NCBI GenBank assembly: GCA_039707465.1 | Contig: CM077645.1 | Span: forward strand, 57,971,850 to 58,035,849 | DNA: 64,000 bases | Direction of reading: 5' to 3' | Source: Rhabdophis nuchalis | Lineage: Eukaryota; Chordata; Lepidosauria; Squamata; Natricidae | Part shown: positions 35,491 through 47,451 of the stretch, in pieces | How the letters are laid out: each line of letters begins with the position of its first letter | How positions within the stretch are numbered: the first letter of the stretch is position 1 | Translations under genes and position numbers: made by a program | The notes under the pieces: generated by a model | The model's input: the letters and a program-made list of their open reading frames with translations, nothing else | Told to the model about the DNA's origin: nothing | Database searches by the model: none

Positions 35491-36319
35491 CCCTCTCTCT
35501 GTGCTCTGTGGATACACCAGAATGGGGAGCAAGGGTGCAGTATTCCGTGCAGTTCACCACTCCCGTTATTCCACTCCTCCTATCAAAGTGGCCAAGGAGG
35601 AAAATCCATAGGAGAGCACTCCTAAGACTCACAGAGGAAGGGGAAATGGCACAAATCTATATTATAACTGGAAAGAATGACCACATGGGTCATGAGTTGC
35701 ACAATTATATTAAAACAAAAGAACCTATTGCTAGATAAGACACTCTATGATGTCTGTATTATTCTAGAAAGTGCCACACAGAAAACCAAAACTAGTGAGT
35801 TGTATGACACTAGATACTGTAACCAGCAGATTACTGCCTTTCTTGGAATATTAGTGTAGGGTGACTAACTTTTAACTAGAGATGCAAAAGATGCATGCCA
35901 TAGATTGGTATGAGAATGGGCTTTTGAAAGGCTTGAAAACGATCTTTGCCATGTGATTATATATTATGGAATGGAGACTCATAGGATTAATCTTTCAGGA
36001 GTTTTAAATTTGCACACTTTTTTCTGAAATATATTCATTATATTCATAGAAATAACTTATAGAAAAGTATGTTTTGGAGTGTTTGCGTTACTAAATAGAA
36101 TGCATATATTGTTTTCTCTCTGAGCAAAAATTGGCTTATATGTGATTTTTTTATTTTATTTTAACAACAGTCCAGTGAGATTAATTGGCTGAATATGAGA
36201 GACTGGCCGAAAATAATCTGCTGAGAATGGATCTGATATGGAATCTTTCCATATCACAATATGTTAAGAATACCACTCTAGAGAAACATGAGCGATAGCT
36301 CATTTATAATAGAGTGATA

Positions 36320-36384
36320 GACAGTTTGGTCTAGCGGAGACAGCCAGTTACCTAGAAAGCCTTCTTGGTGACTTTGGGCCACAG
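36320..36384 (+). mobile_element. Sauria-type SINE fragment
   Basis: CAGTTTGGTCTAGCGG resembles the tRNA-like A-box head of the SINE at 39033-39208, and 'ggtgactttgggccac' resembles its body. The middle is deleted. Confidence 0.5.
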
Positions 36385-37790
36385 ATTTTGAGCCACTGAT
36401 TTTGGGCTATTGGATTATGATTTTACAACCTGGGACTTTGGCATTGTGGTCTGGGATTGGGATTATGGTTTTTCTGGGATTATGAGTTTACTAATATACA
36501 CAAAAAAGGGCTACATTTAAAGCGATTCATATATTTTTAATGGCAAGGCAACTCAAGAAGCCCAAAATTGTATCCTCACATTGTAATTAGGGATTACGGG
36601 TTTCACAGAAAGCTGAAATGGTGGATAGATGGTGATTAAGCACTTTGAAAAGCTTGACTATCTCATTATAAATAGTCTTATTGAAAGTAGTCTGCATCAG
36701 CTACGCTGTGGCATTTCCAAATGGCCTTTATTACATTCATTACAGTATTTGGCTCCAAAAGCCTTTGATGAATTTTTAAACATCTCTTACAAATAAAAAC
36801 TTCTCTCATGATGATATGATTCAAGTGAATAAATCCTTCGCATGTCATTTGACCCATCTAAAAATTCAGCGTACTCCAGAATCCCTTAAAGGTGGTTTAT
36901 TTCTGAAACCTCTCAGTTCAAATATTCTGAAATATTTATAATCATAACTTTTAAGATCCAATTAAGAAGAGGAAAAAAAGGATCTAGTGTCAGGATGAAA
37001 GTTTAAAAGCCTATATTCCTAATGGTTGCAGTCAAGAGCATTGATCTCACTATGACTGGACATCTTGGTTTCATTTAATTTCTTGTAATATGGACCTAAG
37101 TCACAGCACATCAAAAAATTCAGACCTTGAATCTGACAAGCAATTTCATAAACTATGTTCTCAGATCATGTTACTATACATCAAAACATTTTGTATGGGG
37201 AACAAAAGTCCTTAACAATCATTTTTTCTGTCCTTCAAGTTTTTTAAAAATAAAAGCCTTGAGATTTTGTTTCCTTTTATATAAAAAGTACGCAGATTTT
37301 TTTTAAAATAAAATAAGCTTCCCCTTGATTGATATATTTTACTACGATTCTTTAAAAGGCCATGTGATACATGTTCTTTCAGGCTCCATTGCTAATTTCT
37401 GTTTTTAAAAAATTAGAGGCATATAAAAACATACTTTATAAAAGGGGGGGGAAAGCCTTTAACACAATAAAATATGGAAGCTAGCAGTACATCAGAAGGC
37501 CAAACTTTTTAATAGAAAACCTCAAAATGTCATTATTGATGAAAATGAAATACTAATTAGTAATTTCCACCAACTGAAAAAAAAAATCAATCTGTATTTG
37601 GAACTGATGCCCTTGAACAGCTGCAATATCGATCTTAGAGAGTATTTTGCTTGCTGCTTCAACGTGTTCTTGAAAAATAAAGGGATAAATGCACTAATTA
37701 AAACAATTCTGAGCAAACTGGCCACAAGCTGCAATTCCTCTGGTCTGTCATCTAACATTATGTAGGAACATTGGAACCATGAAAACTTAC
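36385..37790 (-). other. Intron without recognised elements
   Basis: AT-rich. A G-run occurs at 37444-37451. No element recognised. Confidence 0.5.
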
Positions 37791-37880
37791 CTTTGGCAAA
37801 GCATATTTAGGGAGTTTCATCTGCGCAAAAGTATTTCTGCGGTAAGACACGTAGTAATGCGGACGACCTCCAGATGTCAG
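37791..37880 (-). CDS. SORCS1: SORCS1 coding exon, 90 nt (VPS10 propeller)
   Basis: The acceptor atgttgcag lies above 37880 and the donor gtaagt is at 37790-37785. It holds exactly 30 codons, phase 0 at both ends, reading LTSGGRPHYYVSYRR...FAQMKLPKYALPK. This is the strongly conserved SorCS beta-propeller segment that leads into the DMHVISTDENQVF blade of the next exon. No stops, gaps or frameshifts are present. Because it is symmetric (0-0), skipping it would keep the frame and delete 30 residues. Confidence 0.95.
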
Positions 37881-39032
37881 CTGCAACATATAACATTGCT
37901 TTTTCTTATTATTTTAATTGAGGTGTTATTACCACTGTTTTCTCTCTTTTTTTTAAGGCATGTAGAAAATAACAGGTGCATTATAAAAGGAAATGCAGTT
38001 ATGTCACAATGATTCCAAAATGGCAATGAAGATACAGCAGGAGATGAAATAGCCCTCATTCAGATATGGAAAAAGACAGCATTAATAAGTATAATCTATG
38101 CAGACTGCAAAGGGAGACAAAAAGAGCAAGGGAAATCTACAGATGCAGGTTCCAGAAGCAGCATTCAGCATCCTCAATTGCAGAGGCAAAAATTGTAATA
38201 CTGTACTCAAGTCAATAATGTTGTACTGTTATATGTTACATGTTATACTTTCAATTTAGATAATGAGAGAAGCTTTTCTGCTCTAGTCAGCTTTGGGAAA
38301 AAACTTTTTTTCTCCCAACCCAGCCCAGGCTAAGGGCCCTAAGATTTTGATGAGTTCTAGAAAATACACCAAAGTCCTCCATAAGAGTATTTCATTCGTA
38401 TAACAGTAATATTTACACATGCTACAGCCAACCACTTCTTCCAGCAAGCCACAGAAATGAAATAATCTTCAGGCAACAACCCACAAGACAGCCTGCCCTT
38501 TCCAAAATCCTGTAGGCCAAAGCAAAAATCAATCTTATTCTAGTCACACCAAATGAAAAAAACACCCCAAAATATTATCTGTAACAATTCATTAACAAAC
38601 AACAGCAGAAATAACTATCATTTGTATTAGCTTTCTTATAAAGCTTATTATCATGTATGTATGTGTTTGTGTGTGTGTGTGTGTGTGTGTTAAAATATGT
38701 TAAGAATGTACCGTAATTAAGAGCAATCTCAGTTAATGCACAATTCTGCTCTAAAAATATTTTCTTTAAATTGCTGGAGTAGCAAGATACACCTACAGAA
38801 ATAGCACAAGCTTGGAAAGGTTTAGCACTTTTGGTCAAATTCCACATTTCAATGCATCTTTAAGTGAACAGAGGCTGACTTAGGCCCTATGCCAGACAAC
38901 TATACATCTTGAATAGGTATGTATTATTTTTGTCCTGTTGCTTACAGGCTTAAAATAGAAAACAATGAAAGTGCAGAAGTTTAGATTCTCCTCTATGTTT
39001 CTCTACCTCCTTCCTTCCTTCTATTCAATGTT
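37881..39032 (-). other. Intron with a (TG)n microsatellite
   Basis: (TG)n at 38667-38690. The remainder is unrecognised. Confidence 0.6.
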
Positions 39033-39208
39033 TACTGGTGACTGCCTGGACATGTCCCTGCAAGATTTTGGAATAGGTTACCATTGCCTTCTTCCTAGGG
39101 CTGAGAGAAAGGGGTCACCCACTAGTTTTGTTCCTAAGGAAATACTAGAGCTCACGGTCTCCTGATTCCTAACCTATTGTCTTAACCACTACACCAAACT
39201 GGCTCTTT
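39033..39208 (-). mobile_element. Sauria-type tRNA SINE
   Basis: On the minus strand it begins GAGCCAGTTTGGTGTAGTGG, has 'aggagaccgtgagctctag' (B-box region), 'gctgagagaaag' antisense body words, and ends around CAGGCAGTCACCAG. This wording is that of the squamate Sauria SINE, whose 3' end is borrowed from BovB. It is truncated and moderately diverged. Confidence 0.8.
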
Positions 39209-39349
39209 CACGCTCTTATAGTTTAGAAATATTCTATACCTCCTTGCAAATATTGCATGTTGGAGATTTTCCCAACTTCAGATGTACTGAAGGCTCTGAA
39301 GGGCATACCAAAATATTTGTTTTTGTTATCTGTAGCTCATTGTGCTGTC

Positions 39350-39715
39350 CAGGGGTGGGTTTCTGCAGGTTCGCACCTACTCGCGAGAACCGGTTGGTGA
39401 AATTTAGAGAACCGGTGAGAGGGGGTTTTACAGATTTACAGGAAGTAAATCTGGCCCGCCGCTGCCAGTGACCCAATGGGAAGGAAAGGAAAGGAAGGAA
39501 AAAAGGAAGGACGAAAGGAAAGAAAGAAAGAAAGAATGAATTTATTATCACAATTGAGTCCAAAATTTTGGTTGCTAAGCAAGAGCATTGTTAAATGAGT
39601 TTCACCACATTTTAAAAGGTGGCCACTCCTACCCTGTCACATGACTGCCAAGCCACGCCCACAAAATAGGCCACACCTACAGAGTAGGTTCTAAAAAATT
39701 TGAAATCCACCCCTG
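39350..39715. mobile_element. hAT-type MITE, short AAAG array
   Basis: Same family as 22285-22720: TIRs CAGGGGTGGGTTTC and GAAATCCACCCCTG, 8-bp duplication gtgctgtc (39342-39349 and 39716-39723). Its internal AAAG array is only about five units, so it is some 70 bp shorter. No coding capacity. Confidence 0.92.
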
Positions 39716-39947
39716 GTGCTGTCTTACTGAAATGCCCAACTGTTTCAATTTCTTCATTGACTGTGGGACATTAGCTTTAGGATATGAAAATAGTTGAATT
39801 CGTTCTTACATTCATTCTTTATTACATTGTATTGTAATAAACCTTATTGTAATTATAATTGTAATTCTTCCTCTCATATATATTAATTTCTATATTGCTA
39901 TTATCCAATTCCATATAATATGCTTAATGGTTCCATATTTTCACCTC

Positions 39948-39968
39948 CACCCCCCCCCCCACCCCCCC
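39948..39968. repeat. Poly(C) run
   Basis: About eighteen C with single A interruptions. Prone to length error and possible G-rich structure on the minus strand. Confidence 0.85.
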
Positions 39969-40874
39969 AAATTTATCTATGTGTTTATAGCAGAATATGC
40001 CAATTTGTATTTGAACAGTCCAAATCATTTTCTTCCAAAAACATTTCAGGCTTATTAGCATGTTTTTGTTTGCGTATTTTAGATGATAATTTTGAATCGA
40101 GGAGGAAAGGTCTTCTGAGAATCCCCCCCATGCTGATTATTGCTGCATAAGTAACACTACATTGTGAATCTATTCCATTGTGAGTTAGCTTTTTCAACAG
40201 ATCATTTGCAGTGAATGGTTTGGTTTATAATTCTGACAAATTTGGAGACTTTACCCCAAAACTGAGATAAATAGCCAATATGCATTCAAATTGGCAGAAT
40301 TTAACTTTGTACCAAGGAGAGGTTGTAACAACTTATCTTTACTTAAGGATTTTCCTTTATACAATTTAATCAGGCTTTAGGTTTCAGAACCTATAGTGAT
40401 TTATGTCTTCCTTCTTTCTTGAAAAGCAATCAACTGTACTTCTATTCATGTCTCTTTTTCTTTGCTTCCTTAATCTTTCTAGGTTTGTCCAGCTATGAGG
40501 TTCCACATGGCTTCCTCATGGTAATTGATTTTCTTCCTCAGAATGATTTCTTCAACTGGTGATGTAGAGGATCATTTTGTCGGCTTCACATTACTCATGC
40601 CAGCTTCTCCTGCAGTTCTTTCGAAATCTCATTGGGGGTATTTTTCAATCATGCTGCTGGGTGCCAGTATTGCCAACAGAGTATTCATAACAATTGGAAT
40701 AGGACACAAGCAGTTGGAGATCAGCATAGTATACAATCAACAGGTCTTTCTACCAAGGTTGTGAAAGAGCTGTGCAAGTAAAGGAGCCACACTGCATGAG
40801 ATGATTATCACCATTTGATCAGCATGCTTCTACAGGAGAAGAATGAAGAAGCCACATGCAGCCTTCTGCTATAA
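39969..40874 (-). other. Intron without recognised elements
   Basis: No element recognised in this stretch. Confidence 0.5.
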
Positions 40875-40987
40875 TCTATATAAATAAAAATGTAACAAGA
40901 GTTTGTTCAAAACCGCTAATCTCCAAAAGTACTGCACCGATCACTTCTAAATTTTCACGCAATGTTCCTTTCAAGTACGGCATCAAT

Positions 40988-41074
<87 letters not shown>

Positions 41075-41116
41075 GTAGGTAGGTAGGTAGGTAGGTAGGT
41101 AGATAGATAGATAGAT
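40988..41116. repeat. (GATA)n/(GGTA)n microsatellite
   Basis: GATA units 40988-41073, GGTA units 41074-41100, GATA again 41101-41116. GATA arrays are the Bkm-type repeat abundant in snake genomes and sex chromosomes. Here one is intronic. Confidence 0.95.
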
Positions 41117-41234
41117 TGTGTAGATGTCACACCTGTGCCAGGTACACGCAACGGAAATGTAAAAAATGTAGGTAGATGGATACAGAGAGAGCAGTGGGAC
41201 ATAGGTATTATGTCATCCTTTATGACACAAAATA

Positions 41235-41535
41235 CTCTGTCCATAGGTAGGAAGGTAGGCAGCTATAGGGATAGAGGGAGGGAGGGAGAAATGCAGTAGG
41301 TAGGTAGGGGAATAGAGGGAGAAATACTGTAGGTTAGGTAGGTAGATAGAGGGATAGAGAGAGAGGGGGAGACATACAGTAGGTAGGTAAGTAGGTAGGT
41401 ATCCCTCTCTCTCTCTATCCCTCTACCTACCTACCTACCTACCTACCTACCTACCTACCTACCTTACTGTATTTCTCCCTCCCTCTTTCTATCCCTCTAG
41501 CTGCCTACTTACCTACCTACTGTATCCCTCTGAGA
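41235..41535. repeat. Inverted GGTA/GAGG low-complexity array
   Basis: Purine-rich GGTAGGTA and GGGATAGAGGGAG units up to 41400 turn abruptly into their complements CCTACCTA, TATCCCTC and CTCCCTC to 41535. The two halves can pair over more than 100 bp. Confidence 0.8.
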
Positions 41536-41619
41536 GAGAGGAAGAAACTCCACCCTCGAGTTGATGAGGGTTGTGTCCCTCCTGACTGAGCCACAGCAAC
41601 GCGTGGCCGGGAAGGCCAG

Positions 41620-42790
41620 TGAATGATAAGTGGGAACAAATACACAAGTAGGTGACTTAATTTTAGCCCTTAAAAATATACACTATGCATGTCTGTCTTT
41701 TACACATTAATAAACAAAAAATAAATAAATTAGAAAACTATGAATATGTAAAACCTGTTATGTGTACACTAAGACCTGGTTCATTATTAATCATGGATGT
41801 GTGAAACAATGAATGAAATCACAAATAAAGAGTTTTCTCCATATTCTCCATGGTAGGAGAATTTACCAGAAAAGAAATGAGGAAATGTATTGTTCTAACC
41901 CTCAGAAGAGTTTTGATATACATTCTTTTTGGAAATAAATGATATACTCAGACAACTTAGAGGTTAGAGTGGTACAGCTGATGGCATTTGGTAACACATT
42001 CAGGATTTTCTATCTTCAGCCCACTTAAAAACTCCTGGTCATAGACAATCCAACTTCAAAATGTATATGCTGATGCAAGCCAGGATTCTCAGCCTCAAGA
42101 AATGCTTGAAAGACAGATAATTTATAGCTCATCTCCACTTTGCCAGCACTTTATTTCCTCCTTCTTGTTATGATGGGGATAGCAGCAGGAAGATAATGAA
42201 ACTTAAAACTATTCAGATATATTCTCCGGCTTCCACCTGGAAAATAGCTGAGCTGAATATATCTCATTTTCTTCTTTTTTCGCAATAATAGGAGCCCACG
42301 CATGACAATCATGCCTGATTAGTCTTCTCTCAAGCATTCCCTTTCCATATCCTTTCTACATCTCCATTCGATCTCTAAAGAGAGACTCTATCTAGCCCCA
42401 TTTCGAACTAATAAAAAAGAAAACCTTGATTGGTCTGTTGTAATGGCGATATTGGAACTCTGGCATGCAAACTTAAAAACCCGTTGAAACGTGAGAACAC
42501 TTTTGGAATAGACAATGTGGAGAGCTGACTGACAAGAGAGATTATTTCCATGCCCCTTGAACATGTGTCAGACCTCACCCCTCATGACCCTTGTGTTAAC
42601 AAAGTACTTGAACCAAAGGCAGAAGGAAACAATTAACATCCCAATGGGAATAACAATTTTGGTGATTCCCTGAATTAGCTTGTTCTCAAGCTATTTTGTT
42701 GCATCTGTTAGGGAAGGGAGTTTAACATTGAAAAATAAAGGAAAAACATGATTTGCAATCAATAGAAAAGAGGGAAAAACTGTTTCAGAC
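41620..42790 (-). other. Intron without recognised elements
   Basis: No element recognised between the Helitron-like end and the 119-nt exon. Confidence 0.5.
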
Positions 42791-42909
42791 CTGAACAAAT
42801 ACATAGTCATCTTGGACAATGAGAGAATCTGAATCAATATATCCAGGAAAAGGCTTGCTTCTTACAGCTTCAGAGCAGTTCTGCATCCTGCAGGTGATGT
42901 ACTGTGCAT
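42791..42909 (-). CDS. SORCS1: SORCS1 coding exon, 119 nt (VPS10 propeller)
   Basis: The acceptor tgatttcag lies above 42909 and the donor gtctga below 42791. Two bases complete the His codon begun in the previous exon, then 39 codons follow, from AQYITCRMQNCSEAV to SLIVQDDYVFVQ. The segment carries two cysteines, expected to form a lumenal disulfide, and an N-C-S glycosylation sequon. It matches the SorCS1 strand 'LTCRMQNC...GYID.DSLIVQD' known from other vertebrates. The donor departs from consensus at +3, which may make it weak. It ends in phase 0. Confidence 0.93.
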
Positions 42910-42978
42910 CTGAAATCACACAAAGAAACACACATAAATATAACAAGATTTCAGCTCTGAACGTTCATAATCTTTTTT

Positions 42979-43320
42979 ATGGGAAGTCTTCGACGTATAA
43001 CCTTTCATTTAGTGACTGTTTGAAGTTACAATAGCAATGAAAAAAGTGGCAACGATTTTCCACACTTATAGTTGCAACATTCCCATGATCAACCTTCAGA
43101 TGGGCAACTGATTCATATTTATGATGGTCGCAATACTCTGGGGTCTAGTAATTGCCTTTTGCAACCTTCAATAGAGGAGCCAGATTCACTTTACAACTTT
43201 AATAACTGCAGTGTTTCACTTAATATGTGTAGCAGGAAAGGGGCAAAATTCACTTAACAACTGTCTCAGCAACAGACATATTGGGCTTCGTTGTGGTTGT
43301 AAGTCGAAGACCACCTGTAC
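42979..43320. repeat. Dispersed TIR repeat
   Basis: Left end GGAAGTCTTCGACGTATAAC, right end GGTTGTAAGTCGAAGACCAC then CTG, mutually inverted. Interior 'cacttaacaactgtc' as in the 7015 copy. The best-preserved right end of this family in the window. Confidence 0.7.
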
Positions 43321-43611
43321 TTAAATATTTCATATAGAGACCACTATCTGAAAAAGTAGTTATGATATCCAATAGGAAAGCAAAATGCAATAAATAGTCA
43401 AAACTTTTTATTGCTTTCTTGTGGCTTTTAGAAGATTTTAAAAAGTCCCCCAGTTGAGTTTCTTTAAGAGAGAGTAAAACAAATCAAACTGATGTTTAAA
43501 AAGTCAGATTAATAGATAACAAAAGTACATGTAGGAATGTCTATACTTTTGTCTGCTTTCTCTAATTTAAATTTTTTTTTTAAGCTGAGCATATCTTGTT
43601 TTCCTTTAAAG

Positions 43612-43725
43612 CAGGGGTTCCCAAACTTGGCAGCTTGAAGACTTGTGGACTTCAACTCCCAGAATTCTCCAGCCAACAGAGCTAAAGTCCACAAGTCTTC
43701 AAGTTGCCAAGTTTGGGAACCCCTG
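43612..43725. mobile_element. Palindromic hAT MITE
   Basis: TIRs CAGGGGTTCCCAAACTTGGC and GCCAAGTTTGGGAACCCCTG, almost the entire element is a hairpin. Flanks ctttaaag and ctttaaat match at seven of eight positions, fitting an 8-bp hAT duplication. Confidence 0.88.
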
Positions 43726-44306
43726 CTTTAAATCATCGGAACAAGAAAATTCTACTCCAGCAATTTATACTGAGTATTTTGTATCATTTCCTTTTTTCTT
43801 GAGCCATCTCTAGAGATTTGGCCAGGGTCAAAAGACTAAGCTAAGATCTAAGTGGGCCTATAAGAAAGATGAAGACCTAAATCCATTTTGAATGGGGTTT
43901 GTGGTTTTTTCTAGTGAATATTGGTTCCTTGAGTCTATGTGAATCTTCGTGCTGCCTCATAGGAGCAAGAAAGAATTGAAAAACACAGACCAAGAGTCAG
44001 AGAATAAAGCTACCCAAGATATTAGAAATTGAACTTTATGACCTTTCCAATATCTTTCCTTTTTTACAGAGATATAGCTCCTAGGACTTGGATTACGTCT
44101 AAATTATATCTAATGTTAATAGAAATATGAATGACTTTTGCCTTTTGGACTATAGTAACACATAGATGGACTATTGCAGAATATTTCTGAAGGCTATGTG
44201 TTGACAGCAATGACTACATTTTTGAAAGAAAAAAGTTGTCCAAGAAGAAATTAGATTTAAAAACTTTTTTTCCAAGCGAACAATAAACTACTGGTTATGC
44301 CCATCT

Positions 44307-45562
44307 TCAATTCTTCCCCCCCCCCTCTTTTCCTTGATAACCAAAATAAGGCTCACATTCCTTAAATTCTCTTTTTAGAATTTCCTTCTTTATATTTTCT
44401 CCCACATTTAATCCGTTGGTAAAGTTCTCTATTATCATATCTTTATCTTCAACTAAAATAAACATCTCTTTATCTTCAACATTTTCTTCTTTTTCTTTAA
44501 TTTCTGAAGCTTCCAACTGCTGATAGCTTGATATAACAGGCAAAAGTTTGTCTAGTTTTTTGTCAGTTCTTCTTCTACTTTGTTTCAGTAAGTTTAAGAT
44601 TTCAGCCAGAGCATTCTGATTTTCCAAAGTATCCTCTTCTAAATATGGAACCATGTTGACAAATCCAAAAAATAATGAAGTTTGGTTCTCACTGCCACCC
44701 TGGTCTCAGGCCTATTTTATCTTTTGGTATTTTCCCAAAGAAAATATTGTTGCCAGTTATCAAAAAGCGCCTATTGTAAACAATTCATGCCTTGTAAACT
44801 TCACAACAACTTCAAATGAGAAAGAAAATAAATTGTCTCATAAAGACTAACCAGTGAACTCCAGTGGCAATGCAACAAATTTCCACTTTTTAATAGATCC
44901 TTTTTCTTTGTTGAAAAAAAAAAAAAAGTATAATTCTTGTTTAATTTAAAAAAAACCCCAATAAGTCTTCAGAAGTAATTATGAAAATAGTCCCAAATTC
45001 AAAATTTTAAGTAACAAAAAATAGAAAGAAAGAAAGAAAGAAAAATATTCCAATCACTTTCAAAGGAGAAAAAAACCTCGTTCTAACGCTTCAATCCACA
45101 ATTTCAGAGAAATGAGAAAAAAAGGAAACCTCCCAGTTCAAAGCGTATTAGATTAATTCCGCCGCTTATTTCATAATTAAAGGCTTTAGTTTATTTTTAA
45201 AAAAAGGTTCTTTAAGTAAAATGTTTCAAAAAAGGTAAAATACCTTCCCGGTCTAGCACTTTCCCTTTCAGCTGCTTCCTTCCTTCCAGAGCTTGCCTCC
45301 CCCTTTGTCAGCTGGTGGGGGCTGCCTGTTTGCCGCCCTGCAGAAGCTCTCCCCTTGGATCAAACAGGGGTTTTGCGGTACCCCTGTGACCAGCAAGGCT
45401 TGGTCTTCCTCATCGCCATCCCTACAGGACAGTTTAGGTCCGAACAGACCAAGGGGCAGCAAAAGTTCAACGGAGGTCTCAGAGCGCTGAGACCCCGCGT
45501 TGTATCGGCACGGCGCAGCTTTACCCTCCTTTAGATGAGTATTCTCATCTAATGTGCCCATG
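44307..45562 (-). mobile_element. L1-type 5' fragment with ORF1 start (candidate)
   Basis: In the minus direction a GC-rich leader (45562-45250), unlike the AT-rich surroundings, is followed by about 600 bp of AT-rich leader and then a frame starting at 44654. It is open for 115 codons: MVPYLEEDTLENQNALAEIL, then NLLKQSRRRTDKKLDKLLPV and acidic heptad-like stretches. This looks like the coiled-coil N-terminus of an L1 ORF1. The 3' remainder is absent and the frame runs out in a homopolymer at 44318-44327. Family is inferred. Confidence 0.5.
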
Positions 45563-46240
45563 TATCTGTGTTAATAGATACCCTAGTAAGTTTTGATAAA
45601 GTTCTTATCCATAAAATACATCAAATGATGACCACATTATTATATAGTATATCATTGTTCATATTATTATAATATTTAATTAGAAATTAAGATGCAAGTA
45701 AAGAACTATAACAGCATCCTAAAATTTCAAATTTTTTTCTGTATATGTGTATGATTAGAAGCTAGCTGATAATTGATTTCTTGAGACTTCAGAGTATTAA
45801 AAGGATTTCACATAAGCAGAACTACAGGAGAAGTTCAGAACAATGATATAAATATTGGGAATATGTTCAGAATCTTATTACAATAAACTTTTTTTCCTTA
45901 AGTGGGTTCACTGGAAAGCCATGCAGCAACAATTATTCTTTTGATAGTTAACCCCTGTGGATGCTTTATTTATCCAGTGCCACAGGAAGCACCTAATCAC
46001 TTACACTTAATTCATGCCAATTAATACATTTCATTACTGAGATCTGGAATTAATTTATTTCCTTCTCTAGCACAGATGTTCTCCCTCCCACCAATAATTG
46101 GGATGTTAAGTTCCTCATTGCCAGCATGCACACCTCCAGCAACAGCTGCCACTTTGATTGTTACAGCAATACTGAAAACATACAACATCCTGATCACAAA
46201 GGTAGATATGGGTTGTCTCACTGATAAGGTTAGTGTAGAT
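45563..46240 (-). other. Intron without recognised elements
   Basis: AT-rich. No element recognised. Confidence 0.5.
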
Positions 46241-46374
46241 CAAGAGTGTCAAACTCACGTCGTCACAGTGTTGTCACATGACATATCATGACTCCCCCCC
46301 CCCTTGCTAAACCAGGTGAGGGTGTGGCCTGCCCGTGATGCATCTGGCCCATGGACCTCATGTTTGACAACCCT
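46241..46374. mobile_element. hAT MITE with 8-bp duplication
   Basis: Ends CAAGAGTGTCAAACTCACG and CATGTTTGACAACCCTG, duplication gtgtagat (46233-46240 and 46375-46382). The flanking sequence recurs without the insert at about 47103-47170, which supplies an empty site. Confidence 0.85.
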
Positions 46375-46382
46375 GGTGTAGA

Positions 46383-47345
46383 TGGAATGGCTAAACTGAG
46401 AAAACTTCTGGTTTACTAAAATGCCCAACCTTTTCAATTTCTTGAAAAGGACATTCATATTAGACAGCTGGAACATGGAAAATTGTAGCAGAGCTTGCAA
46501 ACATATTCATTTCCTATCAAACAATAATACCAGACTAGAATAGAGAAGGAAATATGAGTAGTCATCTTCTATTGAATGATGCATGAAGAATACAGTCACC
46601 CACCACCTGTATCCTTGCCTTTTGATGTTGGGAAAGACCCTTCATTCTTTTACTATTGAGTATTCTCTGGTGGACATGCCAACATTATTCGAATTTTATC
46701 GTATTTATCAGAAAGATACTGGAAAAACGTGATATTATTTCTTTATCTAAATATGACATATACCATATTATTCCACAGTTTCTAGGATGCAGAGTGAATT
46801 CATATATCAAAATTATAGTAAGATAACAAAAGATTTCAACCACTGTAATCCATCTTGGTGTGGATACATTAATATCCTTTAATGGTTATTTAATGCAATG
46901 CAGTGCAGTTTTGCTTCTATCTCTTAGAAGAACTGAAATATATGGATGAGGCTGGTTCACTGTCTCACTCACTGGTACTCTATTAAAAGGCATGGCCACA
47001 TTTGTTACCTTCAACCTGTTGTCCTCAACCTCCACAGAAGAGAATAGTATGAGCAAGTTATCTGTGACACCCAATTGAAAATATTGTTAGGAAAAGATTA
47101 TTGCATCCTGATTACAAAAATAGATATGGATTGCTTCACTGATAAGGTTAGTGTAGATGAAATTGCCAAAATTCATTTATTTGCACATCGCACTGGCCAA
47201 AACAAAAACTGAATTAAGAAGGGTCACAATGGGCTAATTTAGTGTTGGATAGCTGAAGGAGATGTGTAATGGACTTTGAGAAAGAATCTGAGATATTACA
47301 GAGTAAAGAGATGTTTATTCAGTACATTATCTGATATTTACCTTG
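46383..47345 (-). other. Intron with an unnamed local repeat
   Basis: About 47103-47170 repeats 46187-46240 ('cactgataaggttagtgtag'). I do not recognise the family. The rest is AT-rich sequence. Confidence 0.5.
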
Positions 47346-47451
47346 TGTCAGAGGAGGGGCCGGACCTGGCAGGAATAGCGGAGACCTGGTTGGGCCACGA
47401 GGGTGGACTCCCCCTCGTTGAAATGTGCCCACCAGGCTACCGCGCTTTTCA

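Larger units (their letters stand above)
40875..41619 (+). mobile_element. Helitron-like non-autonomous element (candidate)
   Basis: The 5' end is TCTATATAAATAAAAATG after an A, and the 3' end is CCAG before a T, preceded about 12 nt upstream by the hairpin GCCAC-AGCAACGC-GTGGC (41590-41607). This fits the Helitron plan of 5'-TC, a 3' hairpin and a CTRR-like end (here CCAG), inserted between A and T. Interior words ('accgatca.ttctaaattttc', 'gacataggtattatgtcatc') also recall such elements. It encodes no RepHel. The interior is filled by GATA/GGTA arrays. Confidence 0.5.

Noticed and set aside
40987..41244. Frame with repeated YLSI residues
   Set aside because: Pure translation of GATA/GGTA repeats.
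40988..41535. CRISPR array
   Set aside because: The repeats are tetranucleotide microsatellites without spacers, in a vertebrate intron.
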